Source: an uncultured Bacilli bacterium (lineage in GTDB: Bacteria; Bacillota_I; Bacilli_A; RF39; UBA660). Taken from it: a stretch of DNA of 64,000 nucleotides. The notes beneath the pieces are model-generated. The model was not told where the DNA came from. It saw nothing but the letters and a program-made list of their open reading frames with translations, and did no database searches. The position numbers and the translations under genes are program-made. Where the stretch lies: positions 3,595 to 67,594 of the forward strand of contig CAJTYF010000006.1 of assembly GCA_910583945.1 (NCBI GenBank). The letters run 5' to 3'. Shown here piece by piece: positions 49,784 to 59,473 of the stretch. How positions within the stretch are numbered: the stretch's first letter is position 1; every line of letters starts with the position of its first letter.

Positions 49784-50677
49784 TTATTCCTTTAAAATAT
49801 CTTCAATTATATTATTTACGTCCTCATCATTTAAATTTAACCTTTCATTGATTAAACCAATTTGTGGCCGAATTCCATCTTCGTTGTGAAAATCGGAGCC
49901 TATAGTCACTAATAAATTATTTTGATCAGCAAAATTTTTCCATTTCTTAATTTCATCGATTTTATTATTATTTCTGTCTACATAAATATAATAAGCTTCA
50001 ATTCCATCCGCTTTCATTTCAGTTACTAAATTAGCTATGGCCTCTTCATTCAAATTATCTTCATATTCATAAGCAACTGGATGAGCTAATACAACTTTTC
50101 CTCCGGCTTCTTTTATGATTTTAGAGGCTTCTTGAGGAGTAATAGTATTTTTTTTCACATAAGCTGGGCATCCTTCATTCATGATGGTTTCAATAAACTC
50201 TCCCTTATTAGGAATATGACCAAATTGTTGTAATAATAAATCGGTATTTTTAGGATGATTAATAACGTTCAAAGCAATATGAGCTTTAGTCACTGCTTCA
50301 ATTTTTTCTAGCTCTTTTATTTCTAAAAAATAATTTAATTCTTTTAATTTTTTTGCAACATTATTTAAATATTCGTGCCTAACATTTTTTAGAACATTTA
50401 ATTTTTCTTTTAAAAAAGCATTCTCTATATTAAAATTATATCCTAAAACATGAATACCCGCTTTTTCAGTTTTAGTAGAAATTTCCACAGCATTTATTAT
50501 TTGTATTCCATTTTCTTTAGCATAATTATAAAATTCATCAGTATAAGCGTCTATATTATCATGATCCGCGATGGCAATAACGCTTACACCATTTTTAACA
50601 GCTTCGTCGATAATTTCTTTTGGTGTTAAAACTCCATCAGACAGTGTTGAATGAATATGTAAATCTATCTTTTCCAT
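49784..50677 (-). CDS. PHP-domain phosphoesterase
   Basis: A 297-residue protein with the PHP metal motifs: DLHIHSTLSDGVLTP, IADHDN, HVLGYNF and near the end IGSDFHNED. It resembles YciV/TrpH-type nucleases (RNase AM) and histidinol phosphatase-like enzymes. Its 3' end lies just upstream of the rplU promoter. Confidence 0.85.
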   Translation of the reverse strand: MEKIDLHIHSTLSDGVLTPKEIIDEAVKNGVSVIAIADHDNIDAYTDEFYNYAKENGIQIINAVEISTKTEKAGIHVLGYNFNIENAFLKEKLNVLKNVRHEYLNNVAKKLKELNYFLEIKELEKIEAVTKAHIALNVINHPKNTDLLLQQFGHIPNKGEFIETIMNEGCPAYVKKNTITPQEASKIIKEAGGKVVLAHPVAYEYEDNLNEEAIANLVTEMKADGIEAYYIYVDRNNNKIDEIKKWKNFADQNNLLVTIGSDFHNEDGIRPQIGLINERLNLNDEDVNNIIEDILKE

Positions 50678-51246
50678 GAGTCAATCCTTTCTTTAAATCT
50701 ATCTTTTAGCTCCAAAGTTCTGAATCTTCTTATATTTGATTCTTGAGCGGAAGCGATGAGATAAGTATAAAGTTGTTCAAAAGTATAACTGTTTGCAACC
50801 ATATTTCGACTTTTATCTAGTAATTTTTTTAGTTCTAAATCCATATCAAATTCTGTAAAAGCTGAAAGAAAGCCATAAATAAAATTATAAGGTTCATCAT
50901 CATGTTGCCAGTCTTTTCTATAAGATATTGGATGAATAGGTAAGTATGGCACTTCTTTGTTTTCAGATGCTTTTTTTAAAATTTCTGGGGCCTGAGCAAT
51001 TAATGAATAAATGGTCGCGTATTCTATAATATGGGCATCCATTGGTAAGGTTTTAGTAGGTATAACCCCTACCCCACTCTTTAATTGGTGAACGATTTCT
51101 ATAACATCTTCTATTGTTTTAACTGGATCAATGTCAGATGATGAGATGTTATTTTCAGCAAATAATTTAATTAACTCTTTTTTAGCGGTTTCCACATTTT
51201 CACTATCACAAATCATCCACATATCCACATCTGGAAGTCTATTCAA
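50665..51246 (-). CDS. Hypothetical protein upstream of the PHP gene
   Basis: A 193-residue protein with an N-terminal alpha/beta part (VDMWMICDSENVETAKKELI) and a helical C-terminal half. It overlaps the PHP gene by 13 bases and is probably co-transcribed. No family recognised. Confidence 0.55.
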   Translation of the reverse strand: MNRLPDVDMWMICDSENVETAKKELIKLFAENNISSSDIDPVKTIEDVIEIVHQLKSGVGVIPTKTLPMDAHIIEYATIYSLIAQAPEILKKASENKEVPYLPIHPISYRKDWQHDDEPYNFIYGFLSAFTEFDMDLELKKLLDKSRNMVANSYTFEQLYTYLIASAQESNIRRFRTLELKDRFKERIDSWKR

Positions 51247-51394
51247 TACTTTCCTTGGTTTTAGTTCATCTTCCTATATTATTAATATTATTTAATACAA
51301 ATAGTAAACGTTTCTTTACCATTTTTTGGTTGTTACCAATTATTGTTTTTATTTCTTACTGGCTTCTCCATATACTATGCATGAGGTGTGAAAG

Positions 51395-52372
51395 ATGAAA
51401 AAAATAAGTATATTGTTACTGAATTTACTATTTTTATTTCCTAATATTGCCTTAGCGTATTCCGATCGAGTTCTTGTTGGAGGAGACAACATTGGGATTA
51501 ATATTCACAGTCAAGGTGTTCTAGTTGTTGGTTTTTATAAAGTGAATGGCTCTTTAGTACAAAGTAATCCCGCTATTCAAGTAGGAGATTCTATTACTAA
51601 AGTAAACGATACACCTGTAGAAACGATAAATGAACTGACGAAAGCCATTGAAGAAAATATGGAAGGTGATAGCGTTTCTTTAACCTTTTTAAGAAATAAT
51701 GAAGAGAAAAAATCTACTTTAACGCTTGTTAAACAAGATGAAACGTATAAAACAGGTTTATATGTTAAAGATAGTATCACCGGTATTGGAACGTTAACCT
51801 ATATTGATCCTGAAACTAAAATTTTTGGTTCTTTAGGTCATGAGATTATAGAAGCTAATACCAATAAAAAAATTGAAGTAAAAACTGGAACTATTTTTAA
51901 TAGTACCATTACTGGAATTAATAAAAGTACCAATGGAACACCTGGAGAAAAAAAAGCAAATTTTAATCCTAAAGACGTTTATGGGAATATTTATAAAAAC
52001 ACCGAATTTGGCCTCTTTGGAAAATACACCAAGACTTTGCCTGATAATAAAACCTTTGAAGTGGCTAGTAAAGATGAAGTAAAAATAGGAAAAGCAACGA
52101 TTTTAACTGTTTTATCTGATAATATCGTCGAAGAATTTGAAATTAATATTACTAAAATTAATGAATACAATAAAATTAAAAATATTTCTTTCGAAATTAC
52201 AGACGAAAAGCTTTTAAAAGAAACAGGAGGAGTCGTTCAAGGGATGAGTGGTAGTCCCATTATTCAAAATAATAAAATTATTGGTGCGGTCACTCATGTG
52301 GTAGTGGATAAAGTTCAAACTGGTTATGGCATCTTTATTACTACTATGTTAGAAGAAGGCGAAAAAAATTAG
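51395..52372 (+). CDS. spoIVB: SpoIVB-type S55 serine peptidase
   Basis: A 325-residue protein: a signal/anchor helix (3-21), a PDZ domain (about 55-120: NPAIQVGDSITKVNDTPVETINEL) and an S55 peptidase domain with His near ILGSLGHEI-type FGSLGHEI and nucleophile in QGMSGSPIIQ at about residue 285. In sporulation SpoIVB cleaves SpoIVFA to start SpoIVFB activity. A spoIVFA-like and a spoIVFB gene lie 2.3 kb downstream. Confidence 0.92.
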   Translation: MKKISILLLNLLFLFPNIALAYSDRVLVGGDNIGINIHSQGVLVVGFYKVNGSLVQSNPAIQVGDSITKVNDTPVETINELTKAIEENMEGDSVSLTFLRNNEEKKSTLTLVKQDETYKTGLYVKDSITGIGTLTYIDPETKIFGSLGHEIIEANTNKKIEVKTGTIFNSTITGINKSTNGTPGEKKANFNPKDVYGNIYKNTEFGLFGKYTKTLPDNKTFEVASKDEVKIGKATILTVLSDNIVEEFEINITKINEYNKIKNISFEITDEKLLKETGGVVQGMSGSPIIQNNKIIGAVTHVVVDKVQTGYGIFITTMLEEGEKN

Positions 52373-52440
52373 TCTTCTTTTTTAATTCGACATTTTTTTT
52401 GATTTTTTTTTGTTAAACTCACTTTTAAGAGGTGAAGACT

Positions 52441-52872
52441 TTGAAAAAAAATCTTAAAATTGTTCTTTTTTCTTGTTTATTAGGAACGCTTCTGGCTACC
52501 CTTTTTTTCTTAAATATTAAAGAGAAAGCGGAAGCAAAAAATAAAAATACGCTTTTTGTCTTTCAAGTTGGGGTTTTTAAGAATGAACAAAATGCCATGA
52601 ATTTAAGTAATCAATATCCAAGTGCAAGAATTATAAAAGATAAGGATTATTATCGAGTTTTTATTGGAGCAACCTTAACGAATAAATCACTTTTAAAAAG
52701 CTATTTTGATGGCTTAAAATACAATTATTATGTTAAGGAAGTGGATGTTTCAGAAGAGATTATAGCTAAGATGAGTCCTTTTGATGAACTGTTAAGGCAA
52801 GCAAAAGAAGAGAACTATGCGATGATTATTAAAAATACATTGGAGAATCTACCAGATGTCTTATCGGATTAA
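52441..52872 (+). CDS. SPOR-domain membrane protein
   Basis: The start is chosen at TTG 52441, five bases after GAGGTG; a GTG at 52432 overlaps that site. It has 143 residues: one TM helix (about 7-26), then a SPOR-like domain (FVFQVGVFKNEQNAMNLSNQYPSARIIKDKDYYRVFIGA). SPOR domains bind denuded septal peptidoglycan. It overlaps radC by 17 bases. Confidence 0.75.
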   Translation: MKKNLKIVLFSCLLGTLLATLFFLNIKEKAEAKNKNTLFVFQVGVFKNEQNAMNLSNQYPSARIIKDKDYYRVFIGATLTNKSLLKSYFDGLKYNYYVKEVDVSEEIIAKMSPFDELLRQAKEENYAMIIKNTLENLPDVLSD

Positions 52873-53536
52873 GGATTTACCCATGGATGAAAGGCCTAGA
52901 GAGAAGTTAAAACAAAAAGGGGCTTTTTCTTTATCCAATGAAGAATTGATTGCTATTATTTTAAAAACAGGGAATAAAAGTGAATCGGTTAAAGATTTAG
53001 CTATTCGTTTTATCCAGTCTCTTCCCTCTTTTTATGAGCTCAATACGATCACTTATCAAGATTTAATAAAAATTAAGGGAATTAAAGAAGCAAAAGCTCT
53101 TACTTTATTAGCTTCTATTGAACTTGGAAAACGCCTGACGAACCCAGTTTTTCCTAAGAAAAAGAAATTTACTCAAGCGGAAGAGTTTTATCAATTTTTT
53201 CGTTTGCAAATTTTAAATAGTAAACAAGAAAAACTTTTTTGTGTGTTTTTAAACACGAAAAATCAATTGATTCACTACGAAACGATTTTTGTTGGCACCC
53301 AAAATAAAAGCATTACTCATCCCAGAGAAATTTTTAATGCGGCGATTAAAAACAGTGCGGTCAAAATTGTTTTAATTCATAACCACCCTACAAATGATGT
53401 GACCCCTAGTCAAGAAGATATCGATTTTACCTATCAAATTAAGGAAATCGGCCTTCTTTTGAAGATTCCATTAATGGATCATTTAATTATTGGGGATACC
53501 AACTATTTTAGCTTTTTTGACCATGAAATGCTTTAA
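52856..53536 (+). CDS. radC: RadC/YeeS-type JAB protein
   Basis: A 226-residue protein. An N-terminal HhH region (NEELIAIILKTG, LIKIKGIKEAKALTLLA) precedes the JAB/MPN+ motif IHNHPTNDVTPSQEDIDFT. The family is named after E. coli RadC but its role is unsettled. In Bacillus it precedes mreBCD, as here (without mreB). Confidence 0.93.
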   Translation: MSYRIKDLPMDERPREKLKQKGAFSLSNEELIAIILKTGNKSESVKDLAIRFIQSLPSFYELNTITYQDLIKIKGIKEAKALTLLASIELGKRLTNPVFPKKKKFTQAEEFYQFFRLQILNSKQEKLFCVFLNTKNQLIHYETIFVGTQNKSITHPREIFNAAIKNSAVKIVLIHNHPTNDVTPSQEDIDFTYQIKEIGLLLKIPLMDHLIIGDTNYFSFFDHEML

Positions 53537-53576
53537 TTTTAAAAAAATAAGCCATACTACTATTAGGTGAAGGACG

Positions 53577-54245
53577 ATGACTAAAAAAGCAAAAAATCTT
53601 CTCTATCTTCTTATTTTTGTTTCGTTTCTTTTAAAAGAAGAAGTGTATCACTTTTTATTTGCCAAAGAATTTTATCTTGCTGAATATGAAATGACCACGT
53701 ATGCTAGAAATAAAACTTTAGAAAAAAAGGAAGAAGAACTTTATCATTCGTATGGTTATTTGGATTCCATTCCCTATTCTCTTGAACCTTCTAAAATTTT
53801 AATCAATAATCTCTATCATTTGACGGATGAAATTATTATTTATAAAGGTGAAGAAGACCATATTAAAAAAAATCATTTGGTAATCAATGATTTAGGACTT
53901 GTAGGAATTGTTTCAAAAACCAATAAACATAGTAGTCATGTTCGTCTTCTTTTAAATGATGAAACGTCTATTTCCGTTAAAATCAACGACAGTTATGGGA
54001 TACTCAAATGTAAGGATCAGGAACTTTATGTGGAAGGAATTAAGGCGGGAGATACGCTTTCAATAGGTGATCAAGTGTATACAAGTGATTTGTCTTTGTA
54101 TCCAGAAAATGTGCTCATCGGATCGATTGAAGCGATTGAAACTGATCGTTACCAAATTGAACATTTTTTAAAAATTAAACCTTCTGTTCATTTTGATGAT
54201 TTAAAATACCTTAGCATCATTACGGATTTAAGAGGTGACTCATGA
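53577..54245 (+). CDS. mreC: Cell shape protein MreC
   Basis: A 222-residue protein with an N-terminal TM helix (7-23), a coiled coil (30-60) and the beta domain (INDLGLVGIVSKTNKHSSHVRLLLNDETSISVKIND). It acts with MreD, RodA and PBP2 in cell elongation. Short for MreC (usually about 280). No mreB lies next to it. Confidence 0.9.
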   Translation: MTKKAKNLLYLLIFVSFLLKEEVYHFLFAKEFYLAEYEMTTYARNKTLEKKEEELYHSYGYLDSIPYSLEPSKILINNLYHLTDEIIIYKGEEDHIKKNHLVINDLGLVGIVSKTNKHSSHVRLLLNDETSISVKINDSYGILKCKDQELYVEGIKAGDTLSIGDQVYTSDLSLYPENVLIGSIEAIETDRYQIEHFLKIKPSVHFDDLKYLSIITDLRGDS

Positions 54246-54598
54246 TTTACCTTCATTTTCTATTGGATATTTGCTTTTACAATTTTACCCCTTTTAAAAC
54301 CAATCTTTGTCTTCTTCCTCTTTTAGAAAAACGGGATTTTAAAATTTTTTTTATTTGGATTCTCCTTATCGATTTTCTTTTATCTTTTCATTTACGTTAT
54401 TTTTTTATTTTTCTTCTCCTCTATTTTTTTAATCGTTTTATTAAACTTCCTCGTTCTTTTTTTTATCTTGCGGTTCGCTTTATATTTCTTTTTCTTCTTT
54501 ACCATCTTTTAGCCTTTCTATTATTTCAACAAATTGAATTTAATTTCTGGGGTTTTCTTATCGATTTACTTTTTCTTCGCATTGAAAGTCTAAAATAA
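54242..54598 (+). CDS. mreD: MreD-like membrane protein
   Basis: A 118-residue protein that is almost entirely hydrophobic, with about four TM helices, shorter than typical MreD (160-170). Assignment rests on position four bases inside mreC's end. Confidence 0.65.
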   Translation: MIYLHFLLDICFYNFTPFKTNLCLLPLLEKRDFKIFFIWILLIDFLLSFHLRYFFIFLLLYFFNRFIKLPRSFFYLAVRFIFLFLLYHLLAFLLFQQIEFNFWGFLIDLLFLRIESLK

Positions 54599-54633
54599 TC
54601 TTCTTCTTCATACAATTATTAAGGTGAGAAGAT

Positions 54634-55263
54634 ATGGAAGAGTATATGGCTATTAAAAATCGTATTAAAAATAAAAGAAATACCCTTGTTTTTAATAATA
54701 AGAAAAAAAATAGTAATCAAAAACAATCCAAATACATCAGTCAACTGTTTACCCGAACGCTTTTAAGTGTAATTTTGGTTTTGGCTTTTGCTATTTATAT
54801 TAATATTAGTGATGAAAATCTCATTCGTTTTAATCATTCTTTTTTTAAGGAAAATTTAAAGTTTACAGAGATTAATAATCTTTATGCTAAATATTTTGGA
54901 GATATTTTGCCGGATAAAGTAGCGAAAACGACTCCCGTGTTTGAGTCTAAGGAGACGTTGTTAGATAAAATTACTCCTTATCATGATTATTCTTATCTTT
55001 TAACTTTAAATACGAATGCTTTTAGTTACTTAGAAAGTGGGATTATTGTGTTTATTGGTGAAAAGGAAGATTTAGGTAAAACGGTCATTGTTCAGGGAAT
55101 TGATGGGACAGATATTTGGTATTCTAATTTAGAAAATTTTAATGGAACCATTTACGATTACGTGGAAAAAGATACCATTATTGGTCAATTTAAAGAGAAC
55201 AAGCCGATTCTTACCTTTATAGAGGATGGAAAAAATATTGGTTATGAAAACTATCTTTCCTAA
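54634..55263 (+). CDS. SpoIVFA-like degenerate M23/LytM protein
   Basis: A 209-residue protein: basic N-terminus, TM helix (about 42-60), then a LytM-like domain (SGIVVFIGEKEDLGKTVIVQG in variant form, DGTDIWYSNLENFNGTIYDYVEKDTIIG) that has lost the metal His ligands, as in SpoIVFA. An internal ATG at 54649 (MAIKNRI) is another possible start. It directly precedes spoIVFB, as in Bacillus. Confidence 0.75.
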   Translation: MEEYMAIKNRIKNKRNTLVFNNKKKNSNQKQSKYISQLFTRTLLSVILVLAFAIYINISDENLIRFNHSFFKENLKFTEINNLYAKYFGDILPDKVAKTTPVFESKETLLDKITPYHDYSYLLTLNTNAFSYLESGIIVFIGEKEDLGKTVIVQGIDGTDIWYSNLENFNGTIYDYVEKDTIIGQFKENKPILTFIEDGKNIGYENYLS

Positions 55264-56014
55264 GTTTAAAATTAATTCTTTAACCTATTTGATTTTTTTA
55301 AGCTTTCTTTTAACAGGTTTTATTAAGAATATTTTACTTATTTTTTTGATTGTAGTGGTACATGAGCTTGGGCATTTCTTTTTTTTAAAATATTTTTCTT
55401 ATGAGATTGAGAAAATTGAGATTTACCCTTTTGGAGGCGTCACGACAACTAATAAATACATCAATTCTCCTATCAATCACGATTTGATTATTTATATGGG
55501 GGGTGTGTTCTTTCAACTTCTTTTGTTTCTTGTGTTTTATTTTTTATTTAAAAAAAATATGATTCATGATAATACGTTTTCTTTATTTCAGATGTACAAT
55601 CGCTCCATTTTATTTTTTAACCTTCTTCCAATTCGTCCGTTAGATGGCGGGGAAATTCTTCAATTGTTGCTACAGAAATGGTTGCCTTTTTATCGTTCTA
55701 TGCTGATTATGAATTACCTTTCTTGTTTTTTTATTGGTGTGTTTCTTTTGATTAATATAAAATGTAATTTAAATAATTATATTATTGTGTCCTTTTTAAT
55801 TGGAAAAACCGTTGTTCTTTTTAGAAATAAGCATCATATTCAAAATAAGTTTCTTTTAGAACGGTATTTGCATCATTTTTCTTATAAAAAAATTGAGCAT
55901 AATATAAAACAAGATCCTTATGTTTTAAAAAAAGAAACGCTTCATTTTTTTAAAGATAAGGAAAAGTATATCCATGAAAAAGAGTTTTTAAAGAAAAAAT
56001 TTGAAGTCATTTAA
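55226..56014 (+). CDS. spoIVFB: SpoIVFB-type site-2 protease (M50)
   Basis: A 262-residue membrane protein with the M50 site VVVHELGHFFFLKYF and the second motif NLLPIRPLDGGEIL, about six TM helices and a cytoplasmic C-terminal tail lacking a clear CBS domain. In spore formers it releases pro-sigmaK. A second ATG at 55244 may be the true start. It overlaps its upstream neighbour by 38 bases. Confidence 0.9.
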   Translation: MEKILVMKTIFPKFKINSLTYLIFLSFLLTGFIKNILLIFLIVVVHELGHFFFLKYFSYEIEKIEIYPFGGVTTTNKYINSPINHDLIIYMGGVFFQLLLFLVFYFLFKKNMIHDNTFSLFQMYNRSILFFNLLPIRPLDGGEILQLLLQKWLPFYRSMLIMNYLSCFFIGVFLLINIKCNLNNYIIVSFLIGKTVVLFRNKHHIQNKFLLERYLHHFSYKKIEHNIKQDPYVLKKETLHFFKDKEKYIHEKEFLKKKFEVI

Positions 56015-56016
56015 AA

Positions 56017-56037
56017 AGAAAGGGTGTCCTTTCTTCT
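56017..56037. terminator. Bidirectional terminator between spoIVFB and proS
   Basis: AGAAAGG-GTGT-CCTTTCT stem flanked by A- and T-tracts for the convergent genes. Confidence 0.82.
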
Positions 56038-56038
56038 T

Positions 56039-57463
56039 TTAATATTGACGTCCAAAATAGATTTTGTGTTTTCCTTCTTCTCCACAACAGACACAAGGTC
56101 CATCGGGTCTTTCTTCTTCCAAAATACAACGAGATTTTAATCCTGTTTCTTCTTTTATTTTTAATTCACAAGCTTCGTTCCCACACCAATTTATTTTTAT
56201 AAAACCAGGTTTGTTTTCAGCGATTTTTTTGAATTCTTCATACGTTTTTGCTTCATAAAGCATGGTGTTTCTTCGTTCTAAAGCACGATTATAAAGGTTT
56301 TCTTGAATTTTTTCTAATCGTTCTTCAACTTGATTTGTCACTTCGTCTAAATGGATTTCTTGTTTTTCAAGTGTATCTCTTCGAACTAAGGTTAAGACGT
56401 TTTTTTCTAAATCACGCATACCGAGTTCTAGACGAATCGGATAGCCTTTGACTTCGGCTTCAGCAAATTTGAATCCAGGGGATTTACTTGAATCATCCAA
56501 AAGACAAGTGATGCCTTCTTTTTCTAAGGCCTCTTTTATTTCACTTGCTTTTTTTAAGACCTCTTCATTAGTTCCAATTGGAATGATGGCTACTTTTATT
56601 GGTGCAATTTTAGGTGGTAAAACAAGTCCCCGGTCATCACTATGGGTCATAATAATGGCACCAATCATACGTGTTGTGACACCCCAACTGGTTTGATAAG
56701 GGGTTACAAGTTTATTTTCCTTATTTAAGTATTCTATACCAAAAGCGGAGGCAAAACCTTGACCAAAGTAATGACTGGTTCCATTTTGTAAAGCGACCCC
56801 ATCGTACATCATAGCTTCTATGGTATAGGTTTCAACAGCTCCTGAAAATTTTTCTTTTTCAGTTTTTCTTCCAACAATTACAGGAAGCGCTAAAATATCT
56901 CTTTGAAAGTCTTCATAAATTTTAAACATACGTTTTGTTTCTTCTCTTGCTTCACTCTCAGTTTCGTGCATCGTGTGTCCTTCTTGCCATAAAATTTCAC
57001 GGCTTCTTAGAAAAGGACGCGTTGTTTTTTCCCAACGAACAATGGTGCACCACTGATTATATAAAAGGGGCAAGTCGCGATACGATTTAATGATTTTTTT
57101 AAAGTGGTCACAAAATAAGACTTCACTGGTTGGACGGACACACATTCTTTCTTCTAAGGGTTCACTTCCTCCCTGTGTTACCCATGCAACTTCAGGGGCA
57201 AAACCCTCTACATGTTCTTTTTCAACGTTTAATAAACTTTCTGGAATAAACATGGGCATTTGAAGATTTTGGTGTCCTGTGCGTTTGAATTCTTTATCTA
57301 GGATACTTTGAATGTTTTCCCAGATGGCATAGCCATAAGGACGAATGATCATGCTTCCTTTAACACTTGAATAGTCAATTAAGTCCGCATTCATTAAGAT
57401 ATCGTTGTACCATACGGCAAAATCAACGTCTCGCGATGTAATTTTTTTATTTTCACTGGCCAC
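56039..57463 (-). CDS. proS: Prolyl-tRNA synthetase (ProS type 3)
   Basis: A 474-residue class II enzyme of the archaeal/eukaryotic-like type: motif 2 region FLRSREILWQEGHTMHETE, GTSHYFGQGFASAFGIEYL, an HGHTxH-free body, and a C-terminal zinc-like end with Cys in CGNEACELKI and CVCCGEEG. It lacks the bacterial INS editing domain. It charges tRNA-Pro. Eukaryote-like ProS is usual in several Bacilli and Mollicutes relatives. Confidence 0.95.
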   Translation of the reverse strand: MASENKKITSRDVDFAVWYNDILMNADLIDYSSVKGSMIIRPYGYAIWENIQSILDKEFKRTGHQNLQMPMFIPESLLNVEKEHVEGFAPEVAWVTQGGSEPLEERMCVRPTSEVLFCDHFKKIIKSYRDLPLLYNQWCTIVRWEKTTRPFLRSREILWQEGHTMHETESEAREETKRMFKIYEDFQRDILALPVIVGRKTEKEKFSGAVETYTIEAMMYDGVALQNGTSHYFGQGFASAFGIEYLNKENKLVTPYQTSWGVTTRMIGAIIMTHSDDRGLVLPPKIAPIKVAIIPIGTNEEVLKKASEIKEALEKEGITCLLDDSSKSPGFKFAEAEVKGYPIRLELGMRDLEKNVLTLVRRDTLEKQEIHLDEVTNQVEERLEKIQENLYNRALERRNTMLYEAKTYEEFKKIAENKPGFIKINWCGNEACELKIKEETGLKSRCILEEERPDGPCVCCGEEGKHKIYFGRQY

Positions 57464-57471
57464 GTTATCAC

Positions 57472-57696
57472 CTATTCACTTTCATTGATTTCAAAAGGGA
57501 TGAGCTCATCGTTTGCGTTTAAAATTTTATTGACTTGCTCGGTTGCATTTTTTAGTTTATCGTTACAAGTACTCACCAATTTCATAGCTTCTGTGTACTG
57601 ATCAATGGCTTTATCTAATTCTATGTTTCCACTTTCTAATTCTTTTACAATACTTTCTAATTTTTCTAATGCTTCTTCAAAACTTATATTATTCAT
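57472..57696 (-). CDS. xseB: Exodeoxyribonuclease VII small subunit
   Basis: A 74-residue protein with the XseB pattern SFEEALEKLESIVKELESGNIELDKAIDQYTEAM. It pairs with XseA, whose gene it overlaps by eight bases. Confidence 0.95.
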   Translation of the reverse strand: MNNISFEEALEKLESIVKELESGNIELDKAIDQYTEAMKLVSTCNDKLKNATEQVNKILNANDELIPFEINESE

Positions 57697-59026
57697 AACT
57701 ACCTTCCTTTACTACTGCTTTAACACGGCCTTTTCTAAATTGGATGTCTATAATGTCCTCAGGCATTAAAACGTTCGCGTCTTTAATGACTTCACCATTT
57801 TTAGTGGTCACACTATACCCTTTTTCTAATATGTTTAAGGGATTCATTAATTTTAAAGTGTTGACCATCAATTCATGTTGATGTTTTTTATTTTCTAAAA
57901 TGATTTGAATGCTATTTTTTAAACGCATTTCTTCTTTTTTCAAGTCACTTTGATACCCTTCATACATTTTTAAGGGATTTTTTAAAATGTAATGGTTTTT
58001 TAGTGTTTCAAATTTCGTTTGTGCTTTACCAATTTGATTTTTAATGCTTCCATTTAATTGTTCTAATAAACGGTCTAATTTTTGTTCTTTTAATTCATAA
58101 AGCACCATGGGATTTTTTAATACAAAACTGTTTTTCAAATGTTCTAATTGTTGATTTTTTATTTTTAAGGTGTTGCTTAATAAAGCGTTCAATCTTAATT
58201 TTTTTTCAGCAATTAAATTAATTAAATCTAGTGTGGTGGGTACAGCCATTTCGGCGGCACCTGTGGGAGTTGGAGCTCTTAAATCCGCCACAAAATCCGC
58301 TATTGTAAAATCCACTTCATGTCCTACAGCACTAATAATTGGTATGGTGGAGGCAAAAATAGCTCTGGCAACGCTTTCTTCGTTAAAGGCCCATAAGTCC
58401 TCGATTGACCCGCCTCCTCGTCCACAAATTAAAACGTCTAAGTCGTAGGTATTGGCTTTTTTAATTTGGGAAACAATTTCGGGAGCGGCGGAAGCTCCTT
58501 GTACTAATGAAGGAAACAAAATCACTTCAGCAATGGGGTATCTTCTTTTAATGGTACTTAAAATGTCTCGAATGGCGGCTCCAGTGGGAGCGGTAATGAC
58601 CCCAATTTTTTTTGGGTATTTGGGAATTTTCTTTTTATGCTCTATACTAAAAAGGCCCTCTAGTTCTAGTTTTTTCTTTAGTTTTTCGTATTCGACAAAA
58701 AGATTTCCTAAGCCATCTTTTTCCATCGTTTCCACATAAATTTGATAGGTTCCTTGAGCGGGATAAGAAGAAATACGACCTCTTACTAAAACGTTCATAC
58801 CATCTTCTGGGGTAAAATTAAGCAAGCGAGCGTTATTAAAAAACATCACGGCACTAATTCTTGCTTCTTCATCTTTCAAAGTGAAATACAAGTGTCCTCT
58901 GGTATGATTTTTAAAGTTTGAGATTTCTCCTTTTAAATAGATTCGATGAAAAAAAGTGTTTTCATCAAACATTACTTTTATGTATTCATTTAATTCACTA
59001 ATTTTAATGTATTTTTCATTTTCCAT
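57689..59026 (-). CDS. xseA: Exodeoxyribonuclease VII large subunit
   Basis: A 445-residue protein: N-terminal OB-fold (KISELNEYIKVMF...FKNHTRGHLYFTLKDE), then the catalytic part with GAAIRDILSTIKRRYP, LICGRGGGSIEDLWAFN and VGHEVDFTIADFVADLRAPTPTGAAE. It degrades single-stranded DNA from both ends. It ends in a coiled coil that holds XseB. Confidence 0.96.
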   Translation of the reverse strand: MENEKYIKISELNEYIKVMFDENTFFHRIYLKGEISNFKNHTRGHLYFTLKDEEARISAVMFFNNARLLNFTPEDGMNVLVRGRISSYPAQGTYQIYVETMEKDGLGNLFVEYEKLKKKLELEGLFSIEHKKKIPKYPKKIGVITAPTGAAIRDILSTIKRRYPIAEVILFPSLVQGASAAPEIVSQIKKANTYDLDVLICGRGGGSIEDLWAFNEESVARAIFASTIPIISAVGHEVDFTIADFVADLRAPTPTGAAEMAVPTTLDLINLIAEKKLRLNALLSNTLKIKNQQLEHLKNSFVLKNPMVLYELKEQKLDRLLEQLNGSIKNQIGKAQTKFETLKNHYILKNPLKMYEGYQSDLKKEEMRLKNSIQIILENKKHQHELMVNTLKLMNPLNILEKGYSVTTKNGEVIKDANVLMPEDIIDIQFRKGRVKAVVKEGSYE

Positions 59027-59035
59027 AATTTTCTA

Positions 59036-59443
59036 CTACTCTCTTATGATTTTGTCTAAAACTGCATTGATGATTTTTCTTACGGCATCGTCGCTGTATT
59101 TTTTGGATAATTCAATGGCTTCATTAATCACTACAATTTCTGGCGTTTCGGTGTACTTAAGTTCAAATAAGGCCATTCTTAAAATGGACGCTCCTGTCTT
59201 ATCTAGGCGATCAATGGTCCAATCTTTAATGTGCGTATTGGCTAAAGTATCTAATTCAGGCTGATGGGTGATGACCCCATAAACTATGTCTTTTACAAAT
59301 TCGTTTTCAATTTCCATATTTTCTTTAATGATTTCATCAATATTCGGCGTTAATTTAGTATTTTTTAGAATGTCGTATTGGTATAAAATAATCATACATT
59401 TTTCTCTTAATTCGCTTCTTTTTAAAGTCATGTTTATCACCAA
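59036..59443 (-). CDS. nusB: Transcription antitermination factor NusB
   Basis: A 135-residue helical protein with the family end WTIDRLDKTGASILRMALFEL and TPEIVVINEAIELSKKYSDDAVRKIINAVLDKI. It binds boxA RNA with NusE. It lies ten bases from xseA, a common Bacillota order. Confidence 0.94.
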   Translation of the reverse strand: MVINMTLKRSELREKCMIILYQYDILKNTKLTPNIDEIIKENMEIENEFVKDIVYGVITHQPELDTLANTHIKDWTIDRLDKTGASILRMALFELKYTETPEIVVINEAIELSKKYSDDAVRKIINAVLDKIIRE

Positions 59444-59473
59444 AAAAATTATATCATAAAATGAATGAAAAAC

